Source of the DNA: Rhodococcus pseudokoreensis
GTDB taxonomy: Bacteria > Actinomycetota > Actinomycetes > Mycobacteriales > Mycobacteriaceae
Reading direction: 5' to 3'
Length of the DNA: 64,000 nt
Assembly: GCF_017068395.1 (NCBI RefSeq)
Contig: NZ_CP070617.1
Coordinates: forward strand, 38,289-102,288
This document shows positions 18,617 to 27,307 of this stretch, piece by piece; position 1 is the stretch's first letter, and each line of letters opens with the position of its first letter. A program made the position numbers and the translations under genes. The notes beneath the pieces were generated by a model. It saw nothing but the letters and a program-made list of their open reading frames with translations. It made no database searches and was not told where the DNA came from.

Positions 18617-19120
18617 ATGGGTGAGACACTCGTCGTGGGCGACGCCGCCGAACAACGACGCTTCTGGAAACATGTGGTCCGGGGCCCCGGCGAACGCGAC
18701 TGTTGGATCTACGCCGCCGCCGTGTCTGACGATGGATACGGCAGATTTTGGGTCTCGCGCAACGGCAGACAGAAGGTGGTGCGCCCGCACCGGTACGCGT
18801 TGGCGATCGAACTCGGTCGGCCGCTGAACGCCGACGAGGTTGCGTTGCACGAAGTCTGCGACAACCCGATCTGTGTTCGGGCGTCGTCGGAAGCGTTAGG
18901 TCGTCCGCACGTCGTACTCGGCACGCAAGCGCAAAACCTCGCCGGCATGGGTGCGAAGGGCCGCGGCGGCGGGCGCGGCCAGACCTGGCATTGGTACGGA
19001 CCCGACCGTGCCGCACGTGCCGCTCGATCGCGAGCATTGCGGGAGGCAGTGCGAAACGGGTGGGACGACGAAAAGGTGCAGGACGCCTTTTTGCACAGCG
19101 ACGTCCCGACATTGTTCTGA
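18617..19120 (+). CDS. HNH-like endonuclease-fold protein
   Basis: The protein has 167 residues from ATG 18617. The order of motifs resembles small phage/plasmid HNH nucleases: RDCWIYAAAVSDDGYGRF at the N-terminus, then HRYALAIELGRPL, then HEVCDNPICVR and a downstream GTQAQNLAGM. In that family the His/Cys residues bind zinc and form the beta-beta-alpha metal site. The C-terminal ~45 residues are basic and helical. An extension to 18461 is open in the same frame but not needed. Between 18431 and 18616 I see no supported gene. Confidence 0.55.
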   Translation: MGETLVVGDAAEQRRFWKHVVRGPGERDCWIYAAAVSDDGYGRFWVSRNGRQKVVRPHRYALAIELGRPLNADEVALHEVCDNPICVRASSEALGRPHVVLGTQAQNLAGMGAKGRGGGRGQTWHWYGPDRAARAARSRALREAVRNGWDDEKVQDAFLHSDVPTLF

Positions 19121-19175
19121 ACAACACGAACCCGACCGGCCGACGTCTGGAAGCGTTAGGTGAGAAGGGGAGATC

Positions 19176-19373
19176 ATGAACGAGAACGAAGCAGTCGTGC
19201 AACGTTCGACGGTCGAGGCTGCGTTGTATCAGGCGACCAAGCACACCTGGTCCGTGCCGGATGCCGACTTGGAAGCGATCGTTGCAGGCGCGTCCGCCGG
19301 GCCGTTGCACCGCACTGCCGCTGGCATCGACATGGCGTTTCCGAACCCGGACGCTCTGCGCGGTCTGCTCTAG
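19176..19373 (+). CDS. small hypothetical protein
   Basis: This 65-residue protein starts at ATG 19176 after a good ribosome site (GAGAAGGGGAGA). The sequence is soluble and mixed in character, with a helical VEAALYQATKHTW segment and no motif I recognise. It is the last gene of the + strand block starting at 17135 and is followed by a bidirectional hairpin. Confidence 0.55.
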   Translation: MNENEAVVQRSTVEAALYQATKHTWSVPDADLEAIVAGASAGPLHRTAAGIDMAFPNPDALRGLL

Positions 19374-19471
19374 ACGCGGCCCGCGCGTCACGAGGTGTGT
19401 TGCTCGTGACGCAGGCGCGGAGGGTGTTCGGGCTCGATGCCCGATCACCCTCTACACTCACCGAAGGCGCA

Positions 19472-19496
19472 CCCCCGAACCTAAGCCGTTCGGGGG
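19472..19496. terminator. bidirectional hairpin terminator
   Basis: CCCCCGAAC (19472-19480) pairs with GTTCGGGGG (19488-19496) around a 7-base loop, and T-rich sequence follows on the + strand. It sits between the converging 65-residue gene and the DUF4192 gene. Confidence 0.75.
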
Positions 19497-19517
19497 CGCG
19501 CCTTTCGTTTGTCGATG

Positions 19518-20510
19518 TCAGTCGAACTCGACACCCAACTTTTGTGCACTCTCGATCCCGGCGGCGGTGAGTCCGGCGATCGTGTCCGGGTGCATTGCGC
19601 GGTGCCATGCAATGTCGAGCAGATCGAGCAACCGGGTCTCCGCCTCGTGTGCATCCTCGGCGCTGGCTCGGGCGGCGTCGATTGCAATGCCTGCATCCGG
19701 GCCGGTTCCGGCGATGTAGGCGAAGTAGGCGGTGATGGTGAGGGTTTGCACGCGGGCGTGGCCGCGTACCTGGGTGGCGACCAGGATCATTGCCGCGTGT
19801 GCCTCGGCCGCGCCGTAGTGGGCGAGTCCGAGAAACGCGTCGCGCTGCGTCGGTCCGCTCGCGGCGACCAGTCCGACGCGGGCGGCGAGATCGGCGCTGG
19901 GGATTTCACCGTTACGGATGACGACGGCGAATTCGGTGATGGTTGCGCGCGCGAAGTCGTCACCCTGCTCGGCAGCGACCCGGGCCGCGATGCGGGGATC
20001 CGCCTCGGCGGCAAGACCATAGCGGGCGGCGACCGCAGCGCGTGAGGTGGCCACGTTGCGACCGTCGAACACTGCGGCCGCGTGGACGGCGGAGGTGGTC
20101 GGGTCCGGGACTGCGCCGCGCTCAAGCGTGTCGAGGTTGACCCACATTGCGCCCTCGGTGAGTTCCGCGGTGTACAACGACAGCATCGGAGCGACGCCCT
20201 CGGCCTCGAGGCGGTCGCGCAGCGATGTCATGTTGTCGAGGGCGGTGGCCGCACCGGTTCCGCCCGCGACCACGGTGAGGATCACGCCGGTGGCGTTCTC
20301 GCGGGCGGCGATGCCGCACAACCGTTCGGCCGGAATCTCGGCGTCCTGGTCGGCATCGTACCGGGACACGAGCACGAGGCGGGCTCCGGTCATTCCGTCG
20401 ACCTCGGACTCCCCCCCGAGCAGAATCGTCACGATTGACTGCACCGGAGTGAATCCCAGCAACGCGGGGATCGCGGTGAGAACATCGGTGGCGGTGGTAA
20501 GACGGATCAT
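19518..20510 (-). CDS. DUF4192 domain protein
   Basis: The protein has 330 residues, starting at ATG 20510 behind an AAGGAG ribosome site. The N-terminus (TATDVLTAIPALLGFTPVQSIVTILL) is the signature of DUF4192, a family common in actinobacterial chromosomes and plasmids whose role is unknown. The rest is Ala-rich and helical. The gene stands alone on the - strand and is preceded, 50 bases upstream, by the large inverted-repeat element at 20561-20810. The same kind of element precedes ardC at 48.9 kb, so the two genes may share a regulatory mode. Confidence 0.78.
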   Translation of the reverse strand: MIRLTTATDVLTAIPALLGFTPVQSIVTILLGGESEVDGMTGARLVLVSRYDADQDAEIPAERLCGIAARENATGVILTVVAGGTGAATALDNMTSLRDRLEAEGVAPMLSLYTAELTEGAMWVNLDTLERGAVPDPTTSAVHAAAVFDGRNVATSRAAVAARYGLAAEADPRIAARVAAEQGDDFARATITEFAVVIRNGEIPSADLAARVGLVAASGPTQRDAFLGLAHYGAAEAHAAMILVATQVRGHARVQTLTITAYFAYIAGTGPDAGIAIDAARASAEDAHEAETRLLDLLDIAWHRAMHPDTIAGLTAAGIESAQKLGVEFD

Positions 20511-20560
20511 CAAAACGCTCCTTGGAAGTGTCGGCGGACCAGGCACCTGCGGCCCCTGAT

Positions 20561-20810
20561 CGTTCTTTTTGCGCCTGCTGGCAAGGGAGAGTCGGATCGG
20601 CGGTATCAGGACGGGGTGCAACCCCTGGGCCGAAGAAGTTTTCGCGGGGAGCCTGCGAGTCGCGAAAACTTGTTCGGAGCCGAAGGCCGGCGCAGCCGCC
20701 AGGGGTTGCACCCCGGCCGACGTCGATCAGAATCGGAAGGCCAGCAGGACAAAAGAACGATGTTCTTTCTCCAGGGCGGAGCGCAGCGCAGCTCCTGTAG
20801 GGTCTCGAGA
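20561..20810 (-). repeat. nested inverted-repeat element, copy A (upstream of DUF4192)
   Basis: This 250-base element folds on itself at three levels. Outer arms: GTTCTTTT and CCTGCTGGC (20562-20582) pair with 20740-20758. Middle arms: GGGGTGCAACCCCTGG (20613-20628) pairs perfectly with 20699-20714. Central stem: CCGAAGAAGTTTTCGCG (20630-20646) pairs with 20661-20677 with one mismatch, around a 14-base loop with GGAGCCTGCGAG. A homologous copy with a different but still paired central stem lies at 48993-49242. It sits in the leader of the - strand gene and is likely a structured RNA or a single-strand DNA hairpin. Confidence 0.75.
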
Positions 20811-20822
20811 ACCGTGGCGGAA

Positions 20823-20870
20823 TCTCACGGTGAGTGGCGGGCAGATGGCGGATCCGCCATTGTCGTGAGA
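20823..20870. repeat. 48-bp TCTCAC/GTGAGA palindromic element, copy 1
   Basis: TCTCAC (20823-20828) and GTGAGA (20865-20870) flank a perfect 16-base palindrome ATGGCGGATCCGCCAT (20845-20860). The same unit occurs at 49349-49396 with the same length and a related one at 49255-49301. Homology with the 49.4 kb copy fades near 20880, which may mark where the Tn7-like element was inserted. Confidence 0.6.
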
Positions 20871-20968
20871 CACGCCCACGCCGAATCCCGGGTCAACGGA
20901 TTACCAGGGTTGATGATCGATGGTGAAGGGCTGCGGTGGTGCGGCCCGCTTCGGTATCGAGGTACCTG

Positions 20969-21709
20969 ATGGCCGATGATCTTGATGCGCATCCGACCTC
21001 TGTTGTGGCGCGCGTCCGCCGTAAGGCGGATGGTGTTGAATCAGAAGTTGATTGGGGCGATGTCTCGCCGGAGGCGCTGGTCGACGCCGCCACACCGTGG
21101 CGAACGTTCCGCTGGTACCACGGTCAGAAGCACTATTCCGGCGCCTACTGGTCCAGTACGGAGCGGGCGCTGGTGATCTACGAGTCGCGGCTGGAGTTGG
21201 CTCGCCTGCTGCTGGCAGATTTCGATCGCTCGGTGCGGCGCATCCTCGCTCAGCCGTTCCTGCTCGAAGCCGACGTGGCGGGCGCGCGACGACGGCACGT
21301 GCCGGACTATCTGCTGTTGAGCGATGACGGTCCGGTTGTCGTTGATGTGAAACCCGCTCGGCGACTGGCGAAGCAGGATGTTGCGCTGACCTTTGCGTGG
21401 ACGCGGCTGGTGGTGGAGTCGCGTGGCTGGAGCTACCAGATTGCCAGCGAACCGGCGGAGCCGGAGTTGAGCAATGTCCGATTCTTGGCCGGCTATCGTC
21501 GTGATTGGCTGTTCGACGACGACTTGCTGGCGGGCCTGCGATCAGTCGACCTGCACGGCGTCACGCTGGGTGAGGCCGTCCGGTACCTGCCCGAGCAGCC
21601 GGAACCTCTCGTGCGATCGGCTGTCCTGCATTTGTTGTGGCGACACCATTTCACGATCGATTTGAGCAAGACCCTGAGTTCGTGCAGCGTGCTGGGAGTG
21701 CGTTCGTGA
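20969..21709 (+). CDS. tnsA: TnsA-like transposase endonuclease subunit
   Basis: The protein has 246 residues; ATG 20969 is preferred over 20936. It carries a PD-(D/E)xK nuclease core: RRHVPDYLLLSDDGPVVVDVKP near residues 110-130, after an N-terminal segment with WYHGQKHYSGAYWS and ESRLELARLLLADFD. This is the TnsA-like heteromeric transposase endonuclease family, which cuts the non-transferred strand so the element moves by cut-and-paste. Its stop overlaps the GTG start of the tniA-like gene, and the order tnsA-tniA-tniB-tniQ defines a Tn7-like module. Confidence 0.85.
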   Translation: MADDLDAHPTSVVARVRRKADGVESEVDWGDVSPEALVDAATPWRTFRWYHGQKHYSGAYWSSTERALVIYESRLELARLLLADFDRSVRRILAQPFLLEADVAGARRRHVPDYLLLSDDGPVVVDVKPARRLAKQDVALTFAWTRLVVESRGWSYQIASEPAEPELSNVRFLAGYRRDWLFDDDLLAGLRSVDLHGVTLGEAVRYLPEQPEPLVRSAVLHLLWRHHFTIDLSKTLSSCSVLGVRS

Positions 21710-23844
21710 CTGGCGCGGGTGTGCGGGTCGGTGTCGGGACACGGTTCCTCTACGACGGCGAGACCGTCGAGGTGGTGGAGATGGTGTCGACCGCGGCGGG
21801 GAACGAGGTCGTCGTCAAGGACGCATCCGGCCGGCAGTATCGACGCGTCGCGTTGAAGGAGCTCCTGGGGTGCGGGCGTGCCCGGGTGATCCCGGACGGC
21901 TCCGGCCCATCGAGCGATGACGATCAGGAAGTCGCCGCCGTGGTGCTGGCCCAGTTGACCACGGCCGAGCAGGAGCAACTCACTGTGCGAGCAGCCCATG
22001 TGCGCGAGGTGCTTACCGGATATCGGTCCGGAAACCCGCTGATCGCCGGCCCGAGCGAGCCGCGCCCCCAGTTCGGCGAGGATGTCGCGTTGTCGGACCG
22101 ATATGCCGCCAAAGCGGCCGAGTTGGGGATCGGTGTTCGCACAATCGAGCGCTGGGTCGGCAAGTTCCAGAAGTTCGGCGAGGCCGGGTTGGCGGTGCGG
22201 CGCGATTCTGGCACGAGTTCATCGAAAAAGGATGACCGGTGGGTGGAGACTGCCCTGGAGGTGATGGTCGAGCACACCGATCAGTCGCGGCCGTCACGGA
22301 CGATGGTGATCGAGCGGACAAACGCCCGGGTCGTGGCCCGGTTCGGTGCGGGCGTGGTGAAGCTGCCGTCGCGGGCCACCGCGTTTCGCATACTCGAGGA
22401 TCTGGAGCGGGGGCATCCGACGTTCCGGTTGAGCACCAAACGGAATCGGGATATCGCTTCCCGCCCGGAGGGGCCGTACGGGAAGCTGCGCCCGACCCGG
22501 CCAGGTGAGTACCTGCTGATGGACACCACCCGGCTGGACGTGTTTGCCCTGGACCCGGTGACGTTGCGGTGGGTGCAGGCGGAATTAACGGTCGGGATGG
22601 ATTGGTACACACGCTGTGTCGTCGGTATCCGGCTCACGCCGGTGTCGACGAAGGCGGTCGATGCCGCGGCCACGCTGTATCAGGCGTTCCGGCCTCGACC
22701 GGCAGGCAAGGATTGGCCTGCGCACGCGGTATGGCCCGAGCACGGAATTCCCCGGTCCCTACTGATCGACACCGCGGCGATCGACGGGCCGATCGCCGGA
22801 GCAGCGAGTCCGGCGCTGGCACCGGAGACCATCGTGATCGACCACGGCAAGATCTACGTCTCCGAGCATCTAACCAGTGTGTGTCAGCGGATGGGGATCT
22901 CGATCCAGCCGGCCCGGTTGCGGACCGGTCGCGACAAGGGGCCGGCGGAGCGGTTCTTCCGCACTATCCGGGAGGACCTGTTGCAGGCACTGCCCGGATA
23001 CAAGGGCCCAGATGTGCATTCGCGTGGGGTGGCGCCGGAGTCGGAGGCGTTCTTCTACCTCGACGAACTGGAAGCGATCATCCGGGAATGGGTGGCGGTG
23101 GTGTATCACCACCGGCCGCACGAGAGCCTGCTCGATCCGCATCTGCCGGCCGTGAAGATGTCGCCCGCGGTGATGTTCGAGCACGGCATCGCCCGCGCCG
23201 GCTACATCGAGGTCCCCCGCGACCCGGACCTGGGGTACGAGTTCCTCAAGGTGGAGTGGCGCACCCTCCAGCACTACGGGTTCGAGGTGCACGGCCGCCG
23301 CTACCACGGCGACCTGCCGCCCGGGTGCCGCGACGGTGCCAGCCCGTACCCGGACCGGGGCAAGGGCAAGGGCCGGTGGTGGCCACTGCACGTCGACCCG
23401 GACGACATCACCCGAATCTACCTGCGGGACCCCACCTCCCGGCGGTGGTACCCGCTCGAGTGGGAGCACGCCCGGTCGATGCAGATGCCGCTCAGCGAGG
23501 ACGCGTTGGCGTTCGCCCGCAGGTTGGCGAAGGCGAAGTACACCTACCCCGACGACAGGATCGCGGTCGCCGACCTGCTCGAGCGGTGGAACCTCGGCCT
23601 GGGGTCGAGCATGACCGAGCGGCGCATGGCGTTGCGTATGGCACGCGAGGACGCGGCGCTCGACCTCGAGCCACCACCCGGGCCGCACGAGGTGACCGGG
23701 CCCGTGTCGGGATCGCGTGACGGCGCGACAGCGGTCAACACCGCGCGGAGCGGCATCGACATCGGTGATGACGACGCCGAGGACGAGCCGGACCGGCCCG
23801 ACGACGGCGACGATTTCTACGCCGATGCGCTGGAGTATCTGTGA
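21706..23844 (+). CDS. tniA: TniA/TnsB-family DDE transposase
   Basis: The protein has 712 residues from GTG 21706, which overlaps the tnsA stop; an open ATG at 21637 would overlap tnsA by 73 bases. It has an N-terminal helical DNA-binding region with a helix-turn-helix (LGIGVRTIERWVGKFQKFGEAGL), then an RNase H-fold catalytic core. The DDE triad is visible as LLMDTTRLD (~272), IVIDHGKIY (~378) and GPAERFFRTIRE (~414). It ends with a beta-barrel-like region and an acidic tail that probably contacts the AAA+ partner. It performs strand transfer at the element ends. Confidence 0.9.
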   Translation: MTGAGVRVGVGTRFLYDGETVEVVEMVSTAAGNEVVVKDASGRQYRRVALKELLGCGRARVIPDGSGPSSDDDQEVAAVVLAQLTTAEQEQLTVRAAHVREVLTGYRSGNPLIAGPSEPRPQFGEDVALSDRYAAKAAELGIGVRTIERWVGKFQKFGEAGLAVRRDSGTSSSKKDDRWVETALEVMVEHTDQSRPSRTMVIERTNARVVARFGAGVVKLPSRATAFRILEDLERGHPTFRLSTKRNRDIASRPEGPYGKLRPTRPGEYLLMDTTRLDVFALDPVTLRWVQAELTVGMDWYTRCVVGIRLTPVSTKAVDAAATLYQAFRPRPAGKDWPAHAVWPEHGIPRSLLIDTAAIDGPIAGAASPALAPETIVIDHGKIYVSEHLTSVCQRMGISIQPARLRTGRDKGPAERFFRTIREDLLQALPGYKGPDVHSRGVAPESEAFFYLDELEAIIREWVAVVYHHRPHESLLDPHLPAVKMSPAVMFEHGIARAGYIEVPRDPDLGYEFLKVEWRTLQHYGFEVHGRRYHGDLPPGCRDGASPYPDRGKGKGRWWPLHVDPDDITRIYLRDPTSRRWYPLEWEHARSMQMPLSEDALAFARRLAKAKYTYPDDRIAVADLLERWNLGLGSSMTERRMALRMAREDAALDLEPPPGPHEVTGPVSGSRDGATAVNTARSGIDIGDDDAEDEPDRPDDGDDFYADALEYL

Positions 23845-24944
23845 CGATCGCACTGATCCGGCAGCACTTGCAGGACTACGCGCCGCTGGGCAATGTGGCG
23901 CTCTCCCGCAAGGAGGGGTGGCGCGATTTCGCCGACGCCCCTTCCCTGGTCGCGCCACAGGTGCTGACCCACCGGCAACTGCGGGCGCTCAGCGCGGATG
24001 ACGCCGAGGTCTACAACCATTTCCGGCAGCTGTGGCACGCGAACCTGGGTCCGATCCGGACCCCGCAACTGACCGCGCTGCACGAGCAGCTCTCGACCGT
24101 GGTCGACAGCAACCTCCAGTTCGGCGACAAGGCCAAGGGTGCGGTCGCGATCGACGCCTACCCTGGCCTGGGCAAGACGACATCGGTGCTGGCGTTCGCC
24201 AAGGCGTTCCACCGCCGCGAGATCCGGATCAAGGGCACCCGCACCCGCGACGGGCACCAGCGGTGGCCGGTGTGCCGGGTTGGGTTGACCGGCAACACCG
24301 GCCTCAAGGAGTTCAACCGGGCGATGCTCGAGTTCTACGCCCACCCCGGGAGCACCCGCGGCACCAGTGCCGACCTGTCCCGTCGCGCCCTGGACTGCGT
24401 GACATCCTGTGAGACACGACTTCTGGTGGTCGATGATCTGCATTTCCTGCGGATGCACGCCACCAGCGGCGTGGAGATCAGCAACCACTTCAAGTACATC
24501 GCCAACGAGTTCCCGGTCACCGTGGTGTTCGTCGGGGTGAAGCTGGCCGAACGCGGCCTGTTCGCCGAGGCGCAGACCGCGCGGCGCACCACGCTGGTGG
24601 GGATGCGGCCGTTCGTTATCGACACCGACACCGGCCGCCGCGAATGGCGGACCATGCTGTTGGCGATCGAACAGGGCCTGGTGCTGGCCGACAAGTACCC
24701 CGGCATGCTCGCCGACGACCTGTCGGACTACCTGTTCACCCGCAGCACCGGCCACATCGGGTCGCTGATGGTGCTGATCAACCGCGGCTGCCACCGCGCG
24801 ATCGCCACCGGCCGCGAGCGCCTCGATGCCGACGTACTCGACACCGTCAGCAACGACGAGGACGCCGAGACCGCGCGGCGAGAACTGCAGGCCGCCCTCG
24901 ACGCGCGCCGCATCACCACCCGGCCGACACGACGCCGCCGATGA
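23841..24944 (+). CDS. tniB: TniB/TnsC-family AAA+ transposition ATPase
   Basis: The protein has 367 residues and starts at GTG 23841, overlapping the tniA stop. Walker A AYPGLGKTT lies near residues 107-115 and Walker B RLLVVDDLHFL near 193-203. TnsC/TniB proteins form ATP-dependent filaments on target DNA and link the target selector (TniQ) to the transposase. The C-terminus is basic (TRPTRRRR). It overlaps tniQ by ATGA, so the whole module is translationally coupled. Confidence 0.9.
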   Translation: MTIALIRQHLQDYAPLGNVALSRKEGWRDFADAPSLVAPQVLTHRQLRALSADDAEVYNHFRQLWHANLGPIRTPQLTALHEQLSTVVDSNLQFGDKAKGAVAIDAYPGLGKTTSVLAFAKAFHRREIRIKGTRTRDGHQRWPVCRVGLTGNTGLKEFNRAMLEFYAHPGSTRGTSADLSRRALDCVTSCETRLLVVDDLHFLRMHATSGVEISNHFKYIANEFPVTVVFVGVKLAERGLFAEAQTARRTTLVGMRPFVIDTDTGRREWRTMLLAIEQGLVLADKYPGMLADDLSDYLFTRSTGHIGSLMVLINRGCHRAIATGRERLDADVLDTVSNDEDAETARRELQAALDARRITTRPTRRRR

Positions 24945-27286
24945 CCGAGGTGCGGTCCCTGCCGATCCGGGTCGCCCCGCTGCCCGGCGAGGCGATCGAT
25001 TCCTGGCTCGAGGCCATCGCGCACCGCACCGGCACGGCGTTCGTCGACCTGGACACGGCCCTACGCCCCGATGACAGCACTGCCGCCGACAGGGTTCGGC
25101 GCCCGAACCTGTGGCCGATGCACCTGCGCCCGAACGACGTGGACACCATCGCAGCGGCGGCGGACCTGCCGGTGGCCGTTGTCGAGGCGATGACATTGGC
25201 CCGCTACGACGGGGTCGCCCTGTCGCTGAACGGCCGGAAGGGACGAGCGGCCGCGGGCCTGCCCTGGGGTCGCGGACGCCGATCCCGGTACTGCCCGGAC
25301 TGCCTCGCCGAGTCCGGCGGTCGGTGGCAACTGCACTGGCGGCTGGGCTGTGTCTTCGCCTGCACCGAACACCACTGCCTTCTGGCCGACACCTGCCCGC
25401 GCTGCGAAAGCTTCCAACGGTGCAGACGACCCCTCCGCGAGGTCGTGCCGAGCCCGGACCGCTGCGCCCACCGGAGTGCGGACACCGCCCGCCCACGTGG
25501 CCTCACCCGGTGCGGCGGCGACCTGACCTCGGCACCGGTGATGCGGTTGCGCCCGGATCACCCGGCGATCCGGGCCCAGCAACGCGTGCTCGATGTCCTC
25601 ACCGCCGGCCGGGGCGCCTTCGGTGTGTACGCCGACCGCCCCTCCGGGGCCCGCGTGGTGCTGGCCGATCTGCACGCCATCGCCTCCCGCGTCCTCGTCT
25701 ACGGCAGCATCGAGGAGATCGCCGCTCGGGTTCCCACCGACCTCGCCGACGCGTTGGCCCGGATTCGGTCGGCGCCCGCATCGGAGGCACCGGCGTTTCG
25801 CGGATCGGAGCTGTCGGGGGCCGGTGGGGCGATCGCAACCGCCGTCGCGGTGACCACGGCCATGACGGTGCTGGATCGGCCCGACATCGCCGAAGCCGGC
25901 GAGGCGTTGCGATGGCTGGTGCACGGCGGTCGGCGTCTGGGGCGGCCTGTCGCCGCTGGAACCATGTGCGACTGGGGCAGCGCCACCAGTACGACGCTGG
26001 CGGCCATCCAACTCGCCGCGTTGCGGCCGCTGTTCGTCCGCGCCGTCGATCAGCTCCGGTACCGCAGCGCCGCCGCCCTCCCGAGCTACCCGTCAACGAG
26101 TGCCGCCGCCGTGGACGACACCGCCCGCCGCATCCCGACCCTGCTCTGGCCGGAATGGTCACTGCGGTTCACGGTGGCCCCGTGCAGTCCGGCGCAGGTC
26201 CGACCGGCCCTGTCGGTAGCTCTGATGCTGGTGGGCACCGCAGTCAGGCTCGGTGAGGCCGCCGACCGCCTGGGTTCGGCGGTCCGAGCGGACGGGGTCA
26301 CCCGCACGCTGGCATGCCTGCGGAACTCCCCTCGGTGGGACGACAGCCTGATCGCGTTGACCCGGCTGGCGGACCACCTCACCGCGAAGCCGCCACCGAT
26401 CGACTACGAGCGGCGACGCCGCCTGGACTACCGCGCACTGCTACCCGACGAACTGTGGCACAAGATCTGCCGCCGGACCGGAACACCGCACGGCGCCGGC
26501 CAGAAGGCGGACTTCGCCCGCTGCCTGCTATTCGAACGACTCAGCGGGCTCCCCGCGTCCCAGTCACCATTCCTCGCAGACGATTACGACGTCCGCGCGA
26601 AACGGGCCGAGTTCCCGCGCGCACTCACCCCCGCACTGACCGCACCGCTCGACGAGGCGGCCCGGCGATTCCTCGACGACCACGGGCTGGGCGAGGAACC
26701 GGTCTACTGGCGTCCACCCCCGGACCTGCTCGACGGGCTCGATCTGCCCGGACCCGATCCCGGCGCCGTGGACCTCGCCGACCTCCATGACCTGGTCCGC
26801 CGCGACAGCACCGCGCTGTCGGAGATCGCGCGGCAATTGGGCACCACCATTGACGTGATCCGCCACCTCCTCGAAAACCACCCCGCACCCGCATCGCCCA
26901 CTGCCGCAGAAGGGTTCGGTCGACGCGCAACCCAGACCGCGGCCGAAGACGCGGTGAGCCGCTCGCATTTCGTCGACCTCTACTGCGGCCAGCGCCGCAC
27001 CCTCGCCGAGATCGCCGCGATGATCGGCGTCAGCAGGAAGGTGGCCGGGCGGCTGGCACGACATCACGGCATCACGCCGACCGCCGGAGGCCCGCCGGTC
27101 GATCCGGCCTGGTTCCACGACCAGTACGTCACCCAGCGGCGAACACTGCGGGAACTCGGACACGAGGTCGGCCGCGGCGTGCCGCAGATGAGCCGAATCG
27201 CGAAGCAGTACGGCATCCAGATTCGTCCACCGAGCGAGGCCTGCCGTACCGGCGAAGCTGCGCGCCGGCACCTGAGGTCTCAGTGA
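24941..27286 (+). CDS. tniQ: TniQ/TnsD-family target selector
   Basis: The protein has 781 residues. The N-terminus has the TniQ pattern: LPIRVAPLPGEAIDSWLEAIAHRTG, then a zinc-finger region at about 117-155 (YCPDCLAESGGRW...CTEHHCLLADTCPRC). The long C-terminus includes several helix-turn-helix units, such as LSEIARQLGTTIDVIRHLL, LAEIAAMIGVSRKVAGRLARHHGI and LRELGHEVGRGVPQMSRIAKQYGI. This length is closer to TnsD than to short TniQ, suggesting site-specific target recognition by the protein itself. Which attachment site it reads is unknown. Confidence 0.88.
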   Translation: MTEVRSLPIRVAPLPGEAIDSWLEAIAHRTGTAFVDLDTALRPDDSTAADRVRRPNLWPMHLRPNDVDTIAAAADLPVAVVEAMTLARYDGVALSLNGRKGRAAAGLPWGRGRRSRYCPDCLAESGGRWQLHWRLGCVFACTEHHCLLADTCPRCESFQRCRRPLREVVPSPDRCAHRSADTARPRGLTRCGGDLTSAPVMRLRPDHPAIRAQQRVLDVLTAGRGAFGVYADRPSGARVVLADLHAIASRVLVYGSIEEIAARVPTDLADALARIRSAPASEAPAFRGSELSGAGGAIATAVAVTTAMTVLDRPDIAEAGEALRWLVHGGRRLGRPVAAGTMCDWGSATSTTLAAIQLAALRPLFVRAVDQLRYRSAAALPSYPSTSAAAVDDTARRIPTLLWPEWSLRFTVAPCSPAQVRPALSVALMLVGTAVRLGEAADRLGSAVRADGVTRTLACLRNSPRWDDSLIALTRLADHLTAKPPPIDYERRRRLDYRALLPDELWHKICRRTGTPHGAGQKADFARCLLFERLSGLPASQSPFLADDYDVRAKRAEFPRALTPALTAPLDEAARRFLDDHGLGEEPVYWRPPPDLLDGLDLPGPDPGAVDLADLHDLVRRDSTALSEIARQLGTTIDVIRHLLENHPAPASPTAAEGFGRRATQTAAEDAVSRSHFVDLYCGQRRTLAEIAAMIGVSRKVAGRLARHHGITPTAGGPPVDPAWFHDQYVTQRRTLRELGHEVGRGVPQMSRIAKQYGIQIRPPSEACRTGEAARRHLRSQ

Positions 27287-27307
27287 GTGTGACGATTTTC
27301 TGACGTG

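Noticed and set aside
18439..18624. 61-residue + strand frame before the HNH-like gene
   Set aside because: It competes with another open frame in the same interval, and neither has a motif or a good ribosome site.
22569..23720. 383-residue + strand open frame inside tniA
   Set aside because: It overlaps the DDE core in another frame and is Arg/Pro/Gly-rich without motifs.
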